A DNA stretch of 64,000 nt from positions 558,001-622,000 of the forward strand of contig NZ_JAFLNE010000002.1 in the NCBI RefSeq assembly GCF_017313225.1, in the 5' to 3' direction. Made by a program: the position numbers and the translations under genes. Each line of letters begins with the position of its first letter. The first letter of the stretch is position 1. Under the pieces are notes generated by a model, which made no database searches, had not been told where the DNA came from, and saw nothing but the letters and a program-made list of their open reading frames with translations. This DNA comes from Allomuricauda sp. CAU 1633 (GTDB lineage: Bacteria; Bacteroidota; Bacteroidia; Flavobacteriales; Flavobacteriaceae). Positions 50,004 to 58,375 of the stretch are shown piece after piece.

Positions 50004-50287
50004 TGAAACGGTACAAGGTCTATAGAAATATTCGAATGAGGGCCCTGATCATGGGCCTACCCATTCCCTTTTTTGCCCTGATGATGGTCTCTGTGGTATG
50101 CTCCCTATTGATTGTCATATTCACATTTCATTTTGGTGTCATCGTGGGCCTGCTGTTGTTCAATGTCCTGCTCTATGGGGCATTGGGCCAGTGGGTCAAA
50201 AGACCATTTCAGATTACGGTCAGCAAGACATTTCCTGATATGATCAGCAACAAACACTTAAGTCCCTTGTCCCATGTCCAGTATTGA
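50003..50287 (+). CDS. traF: TraF-like conjugation protein (DUF4133)
   Basis: 94 residues with two membrane helices (about 15-45 and 46-62) and a short basic N-terminus (MKRYKVYRNIRMR). It matches DUF4133/TraF, the VirB3-like inner-membrane component, between traE and traG. It overlaps traG by 14 bases. Confidence 0.87.
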   Translation: MKRYKVYRNIRMRALIMGLPIPFFALMMVSVVCSLLIVIFTFHFGVIVGLLLFNVLLYGALGQWVKRPFQITVSKTFPDMISNKHLSPLSHVQY

Positions 50288-52685
50288 TTTGAATACATAT
50301 CATCCCATATTGGACATCCAGAACCATGTGGTCTTTGCCAACAATGGCAATGTGGTGCTGTGCCATGAGGTCGATCTGCCAGAGGTCTATTCCCTTTCGG
50401 AGAAGGACTTTGAGGAAATACACGGTATTTGGTTCCAAGCCTTCAAGGCTTTGCCCACCGGGACGGTCATCCATAGGCAGGATAGCTATCAAAGGACCCT
50501 ATTTTCAGGGGAAGCACTACCCAAGGAGACTTTTTTGTCCAAAGCAACCCATGATTATTTTAAGGACAGGGGATACCTGCTTCATCGCAGTCGTCTTTTT
50601 TTTGTGCTGCCCTTGGATAAGACCTTGAATGCTTCCAAATATGTTAATCCCTTTCGAAAGATGGAGAAGGGATACCACCGGAAATTGGATGTGCAGGTGG
50701 CCGAGTTTATTACGGCGGTCCATGACTCGGTAAGCTATATCAACAACTCCAAATGGATTACGATAAGCCCGATGACAGCGAAAGGTATCTTGGAGCATAC
50801 CCATGATTATTTCAATGGGTTTAATGCAGATGTGGATACGGATATCCTATTGAACACGAAGGGTATTGAAATCGGGGACCATTATTTTGATGTGCTGGCC
50901 ATCAACAATGAACTGTGCTTCGGTGGGGAGGTGCAGAGCAGTAGGCCCAACAACGGGTTTGCCTCGGACGATTTTGTATTTCACCAAGGGTTCATCGATA
51001 GGCTTGGCTTGGAATTGAAGGAGAACCACATTGTCAATCATATCCTGTACCTCGAGGACAACCATAAATGGCGCAAAGTCCTCGATAAGAAAATGGAAGA
51101 ATTATCCAAGAGTTCCAATTTTGGGACACAGAACAAGGTGGTCCTTAAAAAGATCCAAAAAGTTGTGGACCAGATCAATTCGGATGATAGTTCCCGTATG
51201 GTCCGGGGACACTTGAACGTGGTGTTTTGGCATCAAGAAAGGGAAGGATTGAAACGAATGGCCTCCAAGATAAAGGCAGGGCTCAAGGAATTGGATATTC
51301 GGCCCTATGCGCCCAGTGGGGAAGAGCGCAAACATTATTTCCTGAATTCCCATCCTTGCCATGCCACCCATTTTTCCAATGGGGACCTCTATGTCACCGA
51401 TCTCAAGCATGCCCTATGCCTGACCATCAATAACACCAACTATCAATCGGATAGTGGAGGCATCCTTTTCAATGATAGACAGTACAATATTCCTGTGTTC
51501 AAGGATGTGTGGGATGAGGGGAAGCGGCGTATCAAGGCACGTAACTTTGCGATTTTTGCCCCGACAGGGGAAGGCAAATCGTTTTTGGCCAATAATATCC
51601 TACGACAATACTTTGAGGCCGGTGTTCGGCTGGTCATCATTGATCTGGGAGGTTCCTATGCCAAGTTTGCCAAACTGTACCCGGATGACCATGTGATCCT
51701 GCGATATGAACAGGGAAAAAATCTGGGCATCAATCCCTTTTTTATTTCAGAGGATTCGGACCTGACCCCGGAGCGATTGGAGGACCTTGCCTTATTCCTT
51801 GCGGAACTCATGGACGAGGATAAGGCATCCAAATCCAAACAAGTGGCTATCAAGAAAGTATTGTTGCATTATTACAAAAAGGTCAGGACCGGTTATTCCC
51901 TTACTTCCTTGTATCAATTTGTGGATGCCCGTAAGGATACATTGATACAAGAAACCCAGGTCCATGAGGCGGATTTTAGCGTCTATTCCTTTTTACACAT
52001 CCTTTCGGAATATGTGGAAGGTGGGTTGTACAGTTTCTTGTTCAATGTAGGTACCGATCAGACCTATAAAATCGAGGACAAGCGTCTCATCGTCTTTGAA
52101 TTGGACGAGGTACGTGACAATAAGGAAATCCTATCGGTCATGCTGAAATTGATCAAATCATCCATCCAGCGGACCATTTGGCGGAACCGTTCTGAGCGGG
52201 GCATCATCCTGTTTGATGAATTTGCCAAGCAATTGAAGTTTCCCAGTGTGTTGGAGAGTGTGGAGTTTTATTATCAAGCCATCCGAAAACAGAACGGTGC
52301 CATTGGTATTGTACTCCAATCCATCAACCAGTTACCTGAAAATGCCACCTCGGCCAGTATTTTGGAGAATACACAAGTCATATACAGTTTACGCAATGAG
52401 AAGGGTTATGCTGGACTCGCAAGGAGGCTGAACCTTTCCAACCATGATCTCAATCAATTGAAGTCTATCCGAAACCATCTGGCGGGGGAACGCAAATACA
52501 CAGAAATCTTTATCAAGATTGGCAGGGAGAGCAACATCTTCCGATTGGAGGTGCCCCCTGAAGTATATGCTGCTTATCTCACCGATGGCGTGGAAAACGA
52601 TGAGATCATGGCACTGTATGATCAATTGGGATCCATGGAAGAAGCAATTACTGAATTTATTAATCAAAAAAATATTGGAACATGA
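50274..52685 (+). CDS. traG: TraG-family conjugation ATPase (VirB4-like)
   Basis: 803 residues. The N-terminal half (about 1-350) is the VirB4/CagE-like domain; Walker A is PTGEGKSF (about 428-435) and Walker B is IILFDEFAKQ (about 642-651), with QSINQLPENATSASILENTQ after it. It powers assembly of the type IV secretion channel. It overlaps the genes on both sides by a few bases. Confidence 0.93.
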   Translation: MSSIDLNTYHPILDIQNHVVFANNGNVVLCHEVDLPEVYSLSEKDFEEIHGIWFQAFKALPTGTVIHRQDSYQRTLFSGEALPKETFLSKATHDYFKDRGYLLHRSRLFFVLPLDKTLNASKYVNPFRKMEKGYHRKLDVQVAEFITAVHDSVSYINNSKWITISPMTAKGILEHTHDYFNGFNADVDTDILLNTKGIEIGDHYFDVLAINNELCFGGEVQSSRPNNGFASDDFVFHQGFIDRLGLELKENHIVNHILYLEDNHKWRKVLDKKMEELSKSSNFGTQNKVVLKKIQKVVDQINSDDSSRMVRGHLNVVFWHQEREGLKRMASKIKAGLKELDIRPYAPSGEERKHYFLNSHPCHATHFSNGDLYVTDLKHALCLTINNTNYQSDSGGILFNDRQYNIPVFKDVWDEGKRRIKARNFAIFAPTGEGKSFLANNILRQYFEAGVRLVIIDLGGSYAKFAKLYPDDHVILRYEQGKNLGINPFFISEDSDLTPERLEDLALFLAELMDEDKASKSKQVAIKKVLLHYYKKVRTGYSLTSLYQFVDARKDTLIQETQVHEADFSVYSFLHILSEYVEGGLYSFLFNVGTDQTYKIEDKRLIVFELDEVRDNKEILSVMLKLIKSSIQRTIWRNRSERGIILFDEFAKQLKFPSVLESVEFYYQAIRKQNGAIGIVLQSINQLPENATSASILENTQVIYSLRNEKGYAGLARRLNLSNHDLNQLKSIRNHLAGERKYTEIFIKIGRESNIFRLEVPPEVYAAYLTDGVENDEIMALYDQLGSMEEAITEFINQKNIGT

Positions 52686-53287
52686 AAGCAAATAAGAAAC
52701 GAAACCGTAAGATCAATTGCCTGACATTCGTATTGGTCCTGACCATGGTATTATACCTGCCCGGCCGTGCCACGGCCCAGGGGATGCCGGTGTATGACAA
52801 TACGAACTTTATCAGTATGACCAAATCGCTGTTGGAGTCAGCAAAACAGACCACGGAACTGTTGAAAACCGTGGAGTTTTTAAAAGAACAGAAGGACAAT
52901 ATTGTCAAAGTGAACAATACCATTAAACAATTGAAGGCGGTGCGGGAACTGGCACGGAACAACGAGATCTTGTTTCAAACTGTCCAAAATGAACTGAGGG
53001 ATATCCTGAATTCCCCGTATATCAAAGCCGAGGAAATAGAACAGGTGTCCCGTTCCTTTGAACGGATTATGGAAATGGCCATCGATGATCTGGATTTTGT
53101 GAACCAGATCTTGTCCAGTGATTTCTTGAAGATGACCGATGCGGAGCGTACGACCATTTTGATGGAAAAGAAAAAGTTATCCCAGGAGATGGTGGCCGAG
53201 TTGGAAGTGAAGACCCGACAGTATCGCGAGATCATCTCCTTCCGTCGGATGCAGGATATCATCAATAACCGGGAAACGAACTACTGA
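52682..53287 (+). CDS. traI: TraI-like conjugal transfer protein (VirB5-type position)
   Basis: 201 residues. A signal peptide (about 8-33, ending RATAQG) leads to an all-helical periplasmic protein with long coiled-coil-like helices (ESAKQTTELLKTVEFLKEQKDNIVKVNN). In CTnDOT-type operons the gene between traG and traJ encodes such a protein (TraI/DUF4141-like). It overlaps traG by 4 bases and ends at the traJ start. Confidence 0.78.
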   Translation: MKANKKRNRKINCLTFVLVLTMVLYLPGRATAQGMPVYDNTNFISMTKSLLESAKQTTELLKTVEFLKEQKDNIVKVNNTIKQLKAVRELARNNEILFQTVQNELRDILNSPYIKAEEIEQVSRSFERIMEMAIDDLDFVNQILSSDFLKMTDAERTTILMEKKKLSQEMVAELEVKTRQYREIISFRRMQDIINNRETNY

Positions 53288-54126
53288 TGGGAGGCTTCTT
53301 TTTGGGCATCGGATTGGAATATGTGGATGCGGTCTTCCAGACCATCAAGGACAGTGACTTTTCCCAATATACCATCGTTGGGATGAAGACCTTGGCCGTG
53401 CTGTTCTTTTTGGTCAATGTGCTGAAGAAATACAATGAGGGCATTGCCAGTACGGATGGCCATACTTGGGGGCTTACCCCGACCGAACTGGCAAAAAACT
53501 TTTTGGTTGTGTTGTTGGTCATCTTTTCTACCGAGGTGTTGGGGATGTTCGATGGCATCTTGGTGGCCATTGAGGCCCAATACCGAGATACGGCTCCGGC
53601 ACTCCTCCCATTGCAGCTTCAGAATGTGGACCTGGAACGGGATGTGGGTGCCTTGGAAGCCGCCAAAAAGGCCATGGCGCTTTTGTACGAGGCCCTGGTC
53701 ACGCCGCTGTATGGATTGAAGGTGTTGGCCTTTATCATGGGGGTCATCCTTTGGTTGATGGATCTGTTCATCTATCCCTTGTTCCTGGCAGAGCGGTATT
53801 TCCTGTTGGGGATTCTACAGGCCTTTTTTCCCTTGGTGATCAGCCTGGCCGTATTTGAAAAGTTCCGTTCCCTGGCCTATGGCTACTTTAAACTCTATGC
53901 AGGGGTCTATATGTTGGTCCCCGCCTTTTTTCTGGTCAATGTATTTGTCAATAATCTCTATACCGAGATCAGTACCAATTTCTGGGTGAATCTGTTCGGA
54001 TTTGACTGGGGCAGTGAGTTCTTTGCCCCGATCATTGAACTCGGGACCATTGGATTTATCGTGTTGCTCAAATTCAAGCTCTATCGTCGTGCCACTAATT
54101 TCACCCTTCGATTGTTCACCGGATAA
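53287..54126 (+). CDS. traJ: TraJ-like inner-membrane channel protein (VirB6-like)
   Basis: 279 residues with at least five strongly hydrophobic segments (about 33-47, 77-95, 140-160, 168-188, 205-225, 253-270). The size and place fit TraJ, the polytopic inner-membrane part of the conjugation channel. The start codon overlaps the previous gene by one base. Confidence 0.88.
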   Translation: MGGFFLGIGLEYVDAVFQTIKDSDFSQYTIVGMKTLAVLFFLVNVLKKYNEGIASTDGHTWGLTPTELAKNFLVVLLVIFSTEVLGMFDGILVAIEAQYRDTAPALLPLQLQNVDLERDVGALEAAKKAMALLYEALVTPLYGLKVLAFIMGVILWLMDLFIYPLFLAERYFLLGILQAFFPLVISLAVFEKFRSLAYGYFKLYAGVYMLVPAFFLVNVFVNNLYTEISTNFWVNLFGFDWGSEFFAPIIELGTIGFIVLLKFKLYRRATNFTLRLFTG

Positions 54127-54137
54127 TTTAGATACTT

Positions 54138-54764
54138 ATGAAAACACCTTTTAAGAGTATACAACAACAATTGCGGTTGAACCGATGGGTGGTGCTTGCT
54201 GTGGTCATCGTTTCGGGGATGGTATGCATGGCCACAATCCTCTTGATGTACAAAGTCCACCGGGAAAGTTTGGAACATGTCTTTGTGGTCAATGGGGAAG
54301 GGGAGGTCATTCCCTTGGTCTGGGTGGAACAACGCAAGAACATGGAAGTGGAAGCCTTGGCCCATTTGGAACAGTTCCACCAATGGTTCTATGGTGTCGA
54401 TGCGGGAAGTTATGAACATAATATGGAAAGGGCCCTATGGTTGGGGAACGCGACTGTTGTCGAGGTCTACCAACAAAAAAAGGCAGATGGGTTCTATAAT
54501 CGATTGTTGCAGTATTCCCTGGTCCAAAAAGTGGAGCGTATCGATACCAAGATCAACATGGGAAAGGAATCCATGAATTTCCAGACCCGGACCATTCTAG
54601 GGATCCGAAGAGGTTCCACAACGGATACCTATGAACTGATCACCACGGGCCGCCTTATTCAGGTCGAACGGAATTTCCCGCACAACCCCCACGGATTATT
54701 GATCACTGATTTTTTTGAAAACTCACTCCGTAAAATGGAAACAAATGAAAGCACAGAAGAATAA
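54138..54764 (+). CDS. traK: TraK-like conjugation protein (VirB8-like)
   Basis: 208 residues with one membrane helix (about 17-39) and a periplasmic domain (about 60-200) typical of TraK (FLxQFHxWFYGVDAGSYEHNMERALWLG). It nucleates the inner-membrane complex. Its 3' end overlaps traM by 20 bases. Confidence 0.9.
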   Translation: MKTPFKSIQQQLRLNRWVVLAVVIVSGMVCMATILLMYKVHRESLEHVFVVNGEGEVIPLVWVEQRKNMEVEALAHLEQFHQWFYGVDAGSYEHNMERALWLGNATVVEVYQQKKADGFYNRLLQYSLVQKVERIDTKINMGKESMNFQTRTILGIRRGSTTDTYELITTGRLIQVERNFPHNPHGLLITDFFENSLRKMETNESTEE

Positions 54765-55662
54765 GATTGTTTTTGTCCTTGTAATGGTCTGCGTGGTGCT
54801 GTTCATCACGGTTTATGCGTTGGTCACTTTTGGAAAGGACAAGAAAACGGAATTGAACCCGGACCGCATCCCTATGCCGGACTTGGATGGGAACACCTTG
54901 GAATACGAATCCAAGATGGAAGCCCTGGATGCCATCAAGGAAGAACGGGAGACCACTGCTCCCCAGCTGTACCCGGACCATATGGTAGATGATAAGGGAT
55001 ACTTCAACCCGGATTATATGGAATATGAAAAGCACCGCATTATTGATAGTATTTACCAATCCAAGAGTTTTGTCGATGATGAGCCCCCATTGCGAGTGGA
55101 AGAGACTCTTGTATCAAAAGACATTGAACCTGAAGGGGAAAAAGAAAGGGTAGCGGGGCTAAAGAAATCTATTTCCCCACAAGAAATGGTGTTGAACCAC
55201 CAAGTCTTTTTTGCCTCAAAGCCGGTCCTTTCCAAGGATGTTGGTGATACTAAATTGTTGGCCTATGTGGATGGGGAACAGACCCTCAGGGAAGGCCATC
55301 GATTGGCCATGCGATTGGAAGAAGATGTTGAAATCAAAGGGGTAACTCTTGCCCGAGGTACCCAGGTCTATGGTTTTGTCAAGTTGAGACCCAATCGGGT
55401 CATGGTAAAAATTGACCAAGTCGGAGATTATCAAATGAAGCTTCAGGTCTACGATCTTCAGGATAAGAAAGCAGGCATTTATGTGGAGAACCACCTTAAA
55501 GGGGAAATTGTCCAGACCAGTATGGATGAGACCCTTGGTGGGGTGAACCTTCCCGGTTTGCCACAGGTCGGTGGTATCAAACGGATCTTTCAACGGGACC
55601 GTCGGGCCATTAAAGTGGAAGTATCGGATAAGTATCAAATCATTTTAAAACAGCAATTATGA
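54745..55662 (+). CDS. traM: TraM-like conjugation protein (VirB10-like)
   Basis: 305 residues from the ATG at 54745 (MKAQKNKIV). It has one membrane helix (about 7-27), a linker (about 30-150), and a conserved C-terminal beta-barrel domain (about 170-300: LREGHRLAMRLEEDVEIKGVTLARGTQVYGFVKL) that matches TraM/VirB10. It spans the periplasm and couples inner and outer complexes. It overlaps traK by 20 bases and traN by 4. Confidence 0.9.
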   Translation: MKAQKNKIVFVLVMVCVVLFITVYALVTFGKDKKTELNPDRIPMPDLDGNTLEYESKMEALDAIKEERETTAPQLYPDHMVDDKGYFNPDYMEYEKHRIIDSIYQSKSFVDDEPPLRVEETLVSKDIEPEGEKERVAGLKKSISPQEMVLNHQVFFASKPVLSKDVGDTKLLAYVDGEQTLREGHRLAMRLEEDVEIKGVTLARGTQVYGFVKLRPNRVMVKIDQVGDYQMKLQVYDLQDKKAGIYVENHLKGEIVQTSMDETLGGVNLPGLPQVGGIKRIFQRDRRAIKVEVSDKYQIILKQQL

Positions 55663-56450
55663 AAAGAAGTGGATGGGCAATGTGTGCGGTGACAATGGTT
55701 TGCTTGAATATGGTGTGGGGGCAAAGGAGCTTGGATACGATCTATGCCAATGCATCCAAGAATGTGGCCCTGTTCTTTCCAAGTCCCATACGTCAGGCTA
55801 TTGTGGGTAGTGAAGATTTTGTCTTTTCCTATGATAGGGAAGAGGCGGGTTATTTTGGATTGTTACAAGGGGTGGAGGGCGTAGACAGCAATTTATTGGT
55901 GATTACTTCAGATCATCGGATATATGCCTATATCCTGAAATACGCCAAGAAACTTCCCCAATTGAACCATTTTATCAGGGAAGGGGACGGTATTGGAAAG
56001 ATCGGACCAACAAAGGGATTGCAGGTGAAAGAGGATTCCATGAAAGATGAGACATCTCATTTTGATAGGATTAGCAAGTTGTTGCTCGATGGAAAACCAA
56101 AGAATATAATGACCAAACATAAAAAGGGCATCCGGCTTCGGTTGGAGGATATGGTGTATGATGGGAGAGAGGTGTACCTTGTCCTTGGGATACGGAACCG
56201 TTCGGGCATCGATTTTGAGGTGGACCGTTTGGAGGTCTTTCGGGTCAATGGCAGTTCCAAGCGAAGGGCCTCTTATCAAGAAATCCCGTTGAACCCCATC
56301 CATAGGTATGGTATGCCGAAAAGAATCAAGGATGGGGAGATGGTACGGATTGTCTGTGTTATGTCCAAGTTTGTGCTTGGCGATAAGGAACGGTTGAAAT
56401 TGGTCTTGGAAGAACTGCACGGGAGTAGGCGCATGGAGTTGAGACACTAG
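55659..56450 (+). CDS. traN: TraN-like conjugation protein (VirB9-like, DUF4138)
   Basis: 263 residues: signal peptide about 1-21, then the DUF4138 domain (LFFPSPIRQAIVGSEDFVFSYDREEAGYFGLLQGVEGVDSNLLVITSDHRIYAYILKY at about 37-95, and LVLGIRNRSGIDFEVDRLEVF near 172). It should form the outer-membrane part of the channel with TraM. It is the last ICE gene; traO, traP and traQ homologues of CTnDOT do not follow, so the operon is compact. Confidence 0.9.
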   Translation: MKRSGWAMCAVTMVCLNMVWGQRSLDTIYANASKNVALFFPSPIRQAIVGSEDFVFSYDREEAGYFGLLQGVEGVDSNLLVITSDHRIYAYILKYAKKLPQLNHFIREGDGIGKIGPTKGLQVKEDSMKDETSHFDRISKLLLDGKPKNIMTKHKKGIRLRLEDMVYDGREVYLVLGIRNRSGIDFEVDRLEVFRVNGSSKRRASYQEIPLNPIHRYGMPKRIKDGEMVRIVCVMSKFVLGDKERLKLVLEELHGSRRMELRH

Positions 56451-56913
56451 GTTTTTTGGGATATGTTAAAAAGTGACCTAAAAGGCGACCTGTTCGTGGT
56501 GTGTTGAGTGCAAGTGTTTTGTGTCCAGTAGATTGATTGTTGGGGTTCGAATCAGGGAGCATCTTGAATTGAAAGAAATTTGATAACTCATGGAATACAT
56601 TTATGCCTGGCCCATCTCGAAATTGAATTTTGCTTAATAATTGTTGGTCCTAATGCACAATTTTTAAATGTGAACCAAGTATGGGACCTTTTCATTTCAC
56701 CAATTTTCATTTGATCCAGCCGGAAGTCCGATCCATTTTTTTCAATTTTATTATTAAAGTGCGATATTCTCAATAAAAAGCGAAGATTAAGGAAGACTTT
56801 ACCCAAGGTTCAATTTGATTTGGCCTATATTTAAGGATGCTTTTACGTGTCCGTTCAATTGTGGCTTGGACAAAAAAGGAGTACATTGAATTTTTATATC
56901 CATCTGGTCTATT
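56451..56913. other. 463-base gap containing the predicted ICE right end
   Basis: No gene is convincing here. It contains the repeat of the tRNA T-loop core at 56544-56553; AT content rises to its right, as expected at an element boundary. Confidence 0.55.
56544..56553 (+). other. Putative attR core
   Basis: GGTTCGAATC repeats the tRNA-Pro T-loop core of 10523-10532 in the same orientation, 94 bases after the traN stop. The next bases contain GCATCTTGA, which is like a decayed tRNA 3' end (CATCCCGA), but similarity beyond the 10 bp is weak. Confidence 0.4.
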
Positions 56914-58287
56914 ATGAAACAAATTATATCAGGATTATTTTTTTTTGTTGTCAATGTATCTTTGGCCAGTGTCGTATTGCCTTCTGTATTTTCAGATCAT
57001 ATGGTCCTCCAACAACGACATGAGATTAAAATTTGGGGTTGGGCGAGCCCGGGTGAAATGGTTGCCGTATCCCCATCATGGACCGAACAGGTCTATACCA
57101 CGAAGGGAGACAATCAGGCACAATGGGAACTTATATTACGCACGCCTCAATATGGGGGTCCCTACCATATAAAAATCAAGGGGAACAATGAGATTCTTCT
57201 GAAGGATATTTTGATTGGTGAGGTTTGGTTGTGCTCGGGGCAGTCCAATATGGAAATGTCCGCCAGCTGGGGAATTGACAATGGAGATACCGATGTTGCC
57301 CAGGCCCATCATCCACAGATCCGTTTTTTTAACGTTCCCAAGAAGTCTGCCAGGACACCTCAGGACGATTTGCCTGCACAATGGGAAACCTGTAGTCCCG
57401 AAAGCATGAAAAATTCAAGTGCGATTGCCTATTTTTTTGCCAGAAAGCTCCGCGAAGAGCTAGGGGAAGTGCCTGTTGGCCTAATAGTTTCCGCTTGGGG
57501 AGGGACACCCGCAGAGGTTTGGATACCAGAGGAAACCATTGAAAAAAATACAGAGCTTGCTTCAGCCGCGAATCAGTTGACCCCAGTGGTCTGGGGTCCA
57601 GTTGAACCTGCTAGGGCATACAATGCTATGATCCATCCTTTGGTGGGATACGGGTTGGCGGGCACCTTATGGTACCAGGGTGAAGCCAATACTGGATCTC
57701 AGGTTTATGAAAAGACACTTGGGGGGTTGATCGGTGCGTGGAGAGAAAAATGGGAAAGTGATTTTCCCTTTTATTTCGTTCAGATTGCCCCTTACCAATA
57801 TGGTGGGGACAATGTTAACGGGGTCGAGATCAGGGATGCCCAGCGACGTGTCCTGGAAAATGTGCAAAATACCGCAATGGTCGTGATCAGTGATGTTTCC
57901 CCAGTGGATGACATTCACCCAAAAGACAAAAAATCAGTTGGGGAAAGGCTTGCCAAGGTGGCTTTAAAAAAGCACTATGGCAGTATTCATGGTTTGGTTG
58001 AAAGTCCCTTATTCAAGCAAGTTACCTTCAACAAGAACAAGGCAATAATTACTTTTGAACATGCAGATGGTCTCTATGCCAAGGATAAGAAATCCCTGTT
58101 CGAGATAGCGGGCCATGACAAGAAATTCTTTCCCGCAACTTTTGTTGTAGAAGATAAAACCATTGTGGTTTCGTCCAAAAAGGTCAAAGATCCCAAATAT
58201 GTCAGGTTTGCTTGGGGCAATACCCTTCAGGCCAATATTTTCAATATGGCCGATCTACCCGCATCAAGTTTTACCACATTGGAGTGA
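56914..58287 (+). CDS. Sialate O-acetylesterase-type SGNH hydrolase
   Basis: 457 residues with a signal peptide (about 1-19). The SASA-type signature is clear: EVWLCSGQSNMEM (104-115) with nucleophile Ser111, WGGTPAEVW, LWYQGEAN, and the catalytic VDDIHPKDKKSVGERLA with the Asp-x-x-His pair near 330. It removes acetyl groups from sugars in the periplasm; the acceptor sugar need not be sialic acid. It is the first gene right of the ICE and stands alone, with about 90 bases before the FG-GAP gene on the same strand. Confidence 0.9.
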   Translation: MKQIISGLFFFVVNVSLASVVLPSVFSDHMVLQQRHEIKIWGWASPGEMVAVSPSWTEQVYTTKGDNQAQWELILRTPQYGGPYHIKIKGNNEILLKDILIGEVWLCSGQSNMEMSASWGIDNGDTDVAQAHHPQIRFFNVPKKSARTPQDDLPAQWETCSPESMKNSSAIAYFFARKLREELGEVPVGLIVSAWGGTPAEVWIPEETIEKNTELASAANQLTPVVWGPVEPARAYNAMIHPLVGYGLAGTLWYQGEANTGSQVYEKTLGGLIGAWREKWESDFPFYFVQIAPYQYGGDNVNGVEIRDAQRRVLENVQNTAMVVISDVSPVDDIHPKDKKSVGERLAKVALKKHYGSIHGLVESPLFKQVTFNKNKAIITFEHADGLYAKDKKSLFEIAGHDKKFFPATFVVEDKTIVVSSKKVKDPKYVRFAWGNTLQANIFNMADLPASSFTTLE

Positions 58288-58375
58288 AACCTTTTATTGC
58301 CTTAAAAGACCGGTGAAAAACATTATCTAGTCAATAAAAAACCACAAATTGTGAAAAATCAGGTTGGGACGTAAA

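Larger units (their letters stand above)
10523..56553. mobile_element. Integrative and conjugative element (CTnDOT-like organisation), about 46 kb
   Basis: The left limit is the tRNA-Pro T-loop core GGTTCGAATC (10523-10532); the same 10 bases recur in the same orientation at 56544-56553, right after the last tra gene. Between them lie an integrase next to the tRNA, an rteC/excisionase-like pair, mobilisation genes (BfmA-like, DUF5712-like relaxase, coupling ATPase), a traE-traN type IV secretion operon, replication and recombination helpers (ParB-like, SSB, RadC-like, ATPase), and cargo (AbiE, restriction-modification, mutagenesis cassette, SusCD block, patatin operon). Genes on both sides are ordinary metabolic genes. 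The ICE call is secure; the exact right end is less so, because homology beyond the 10-bp core is weak. Confidence 0.85.
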
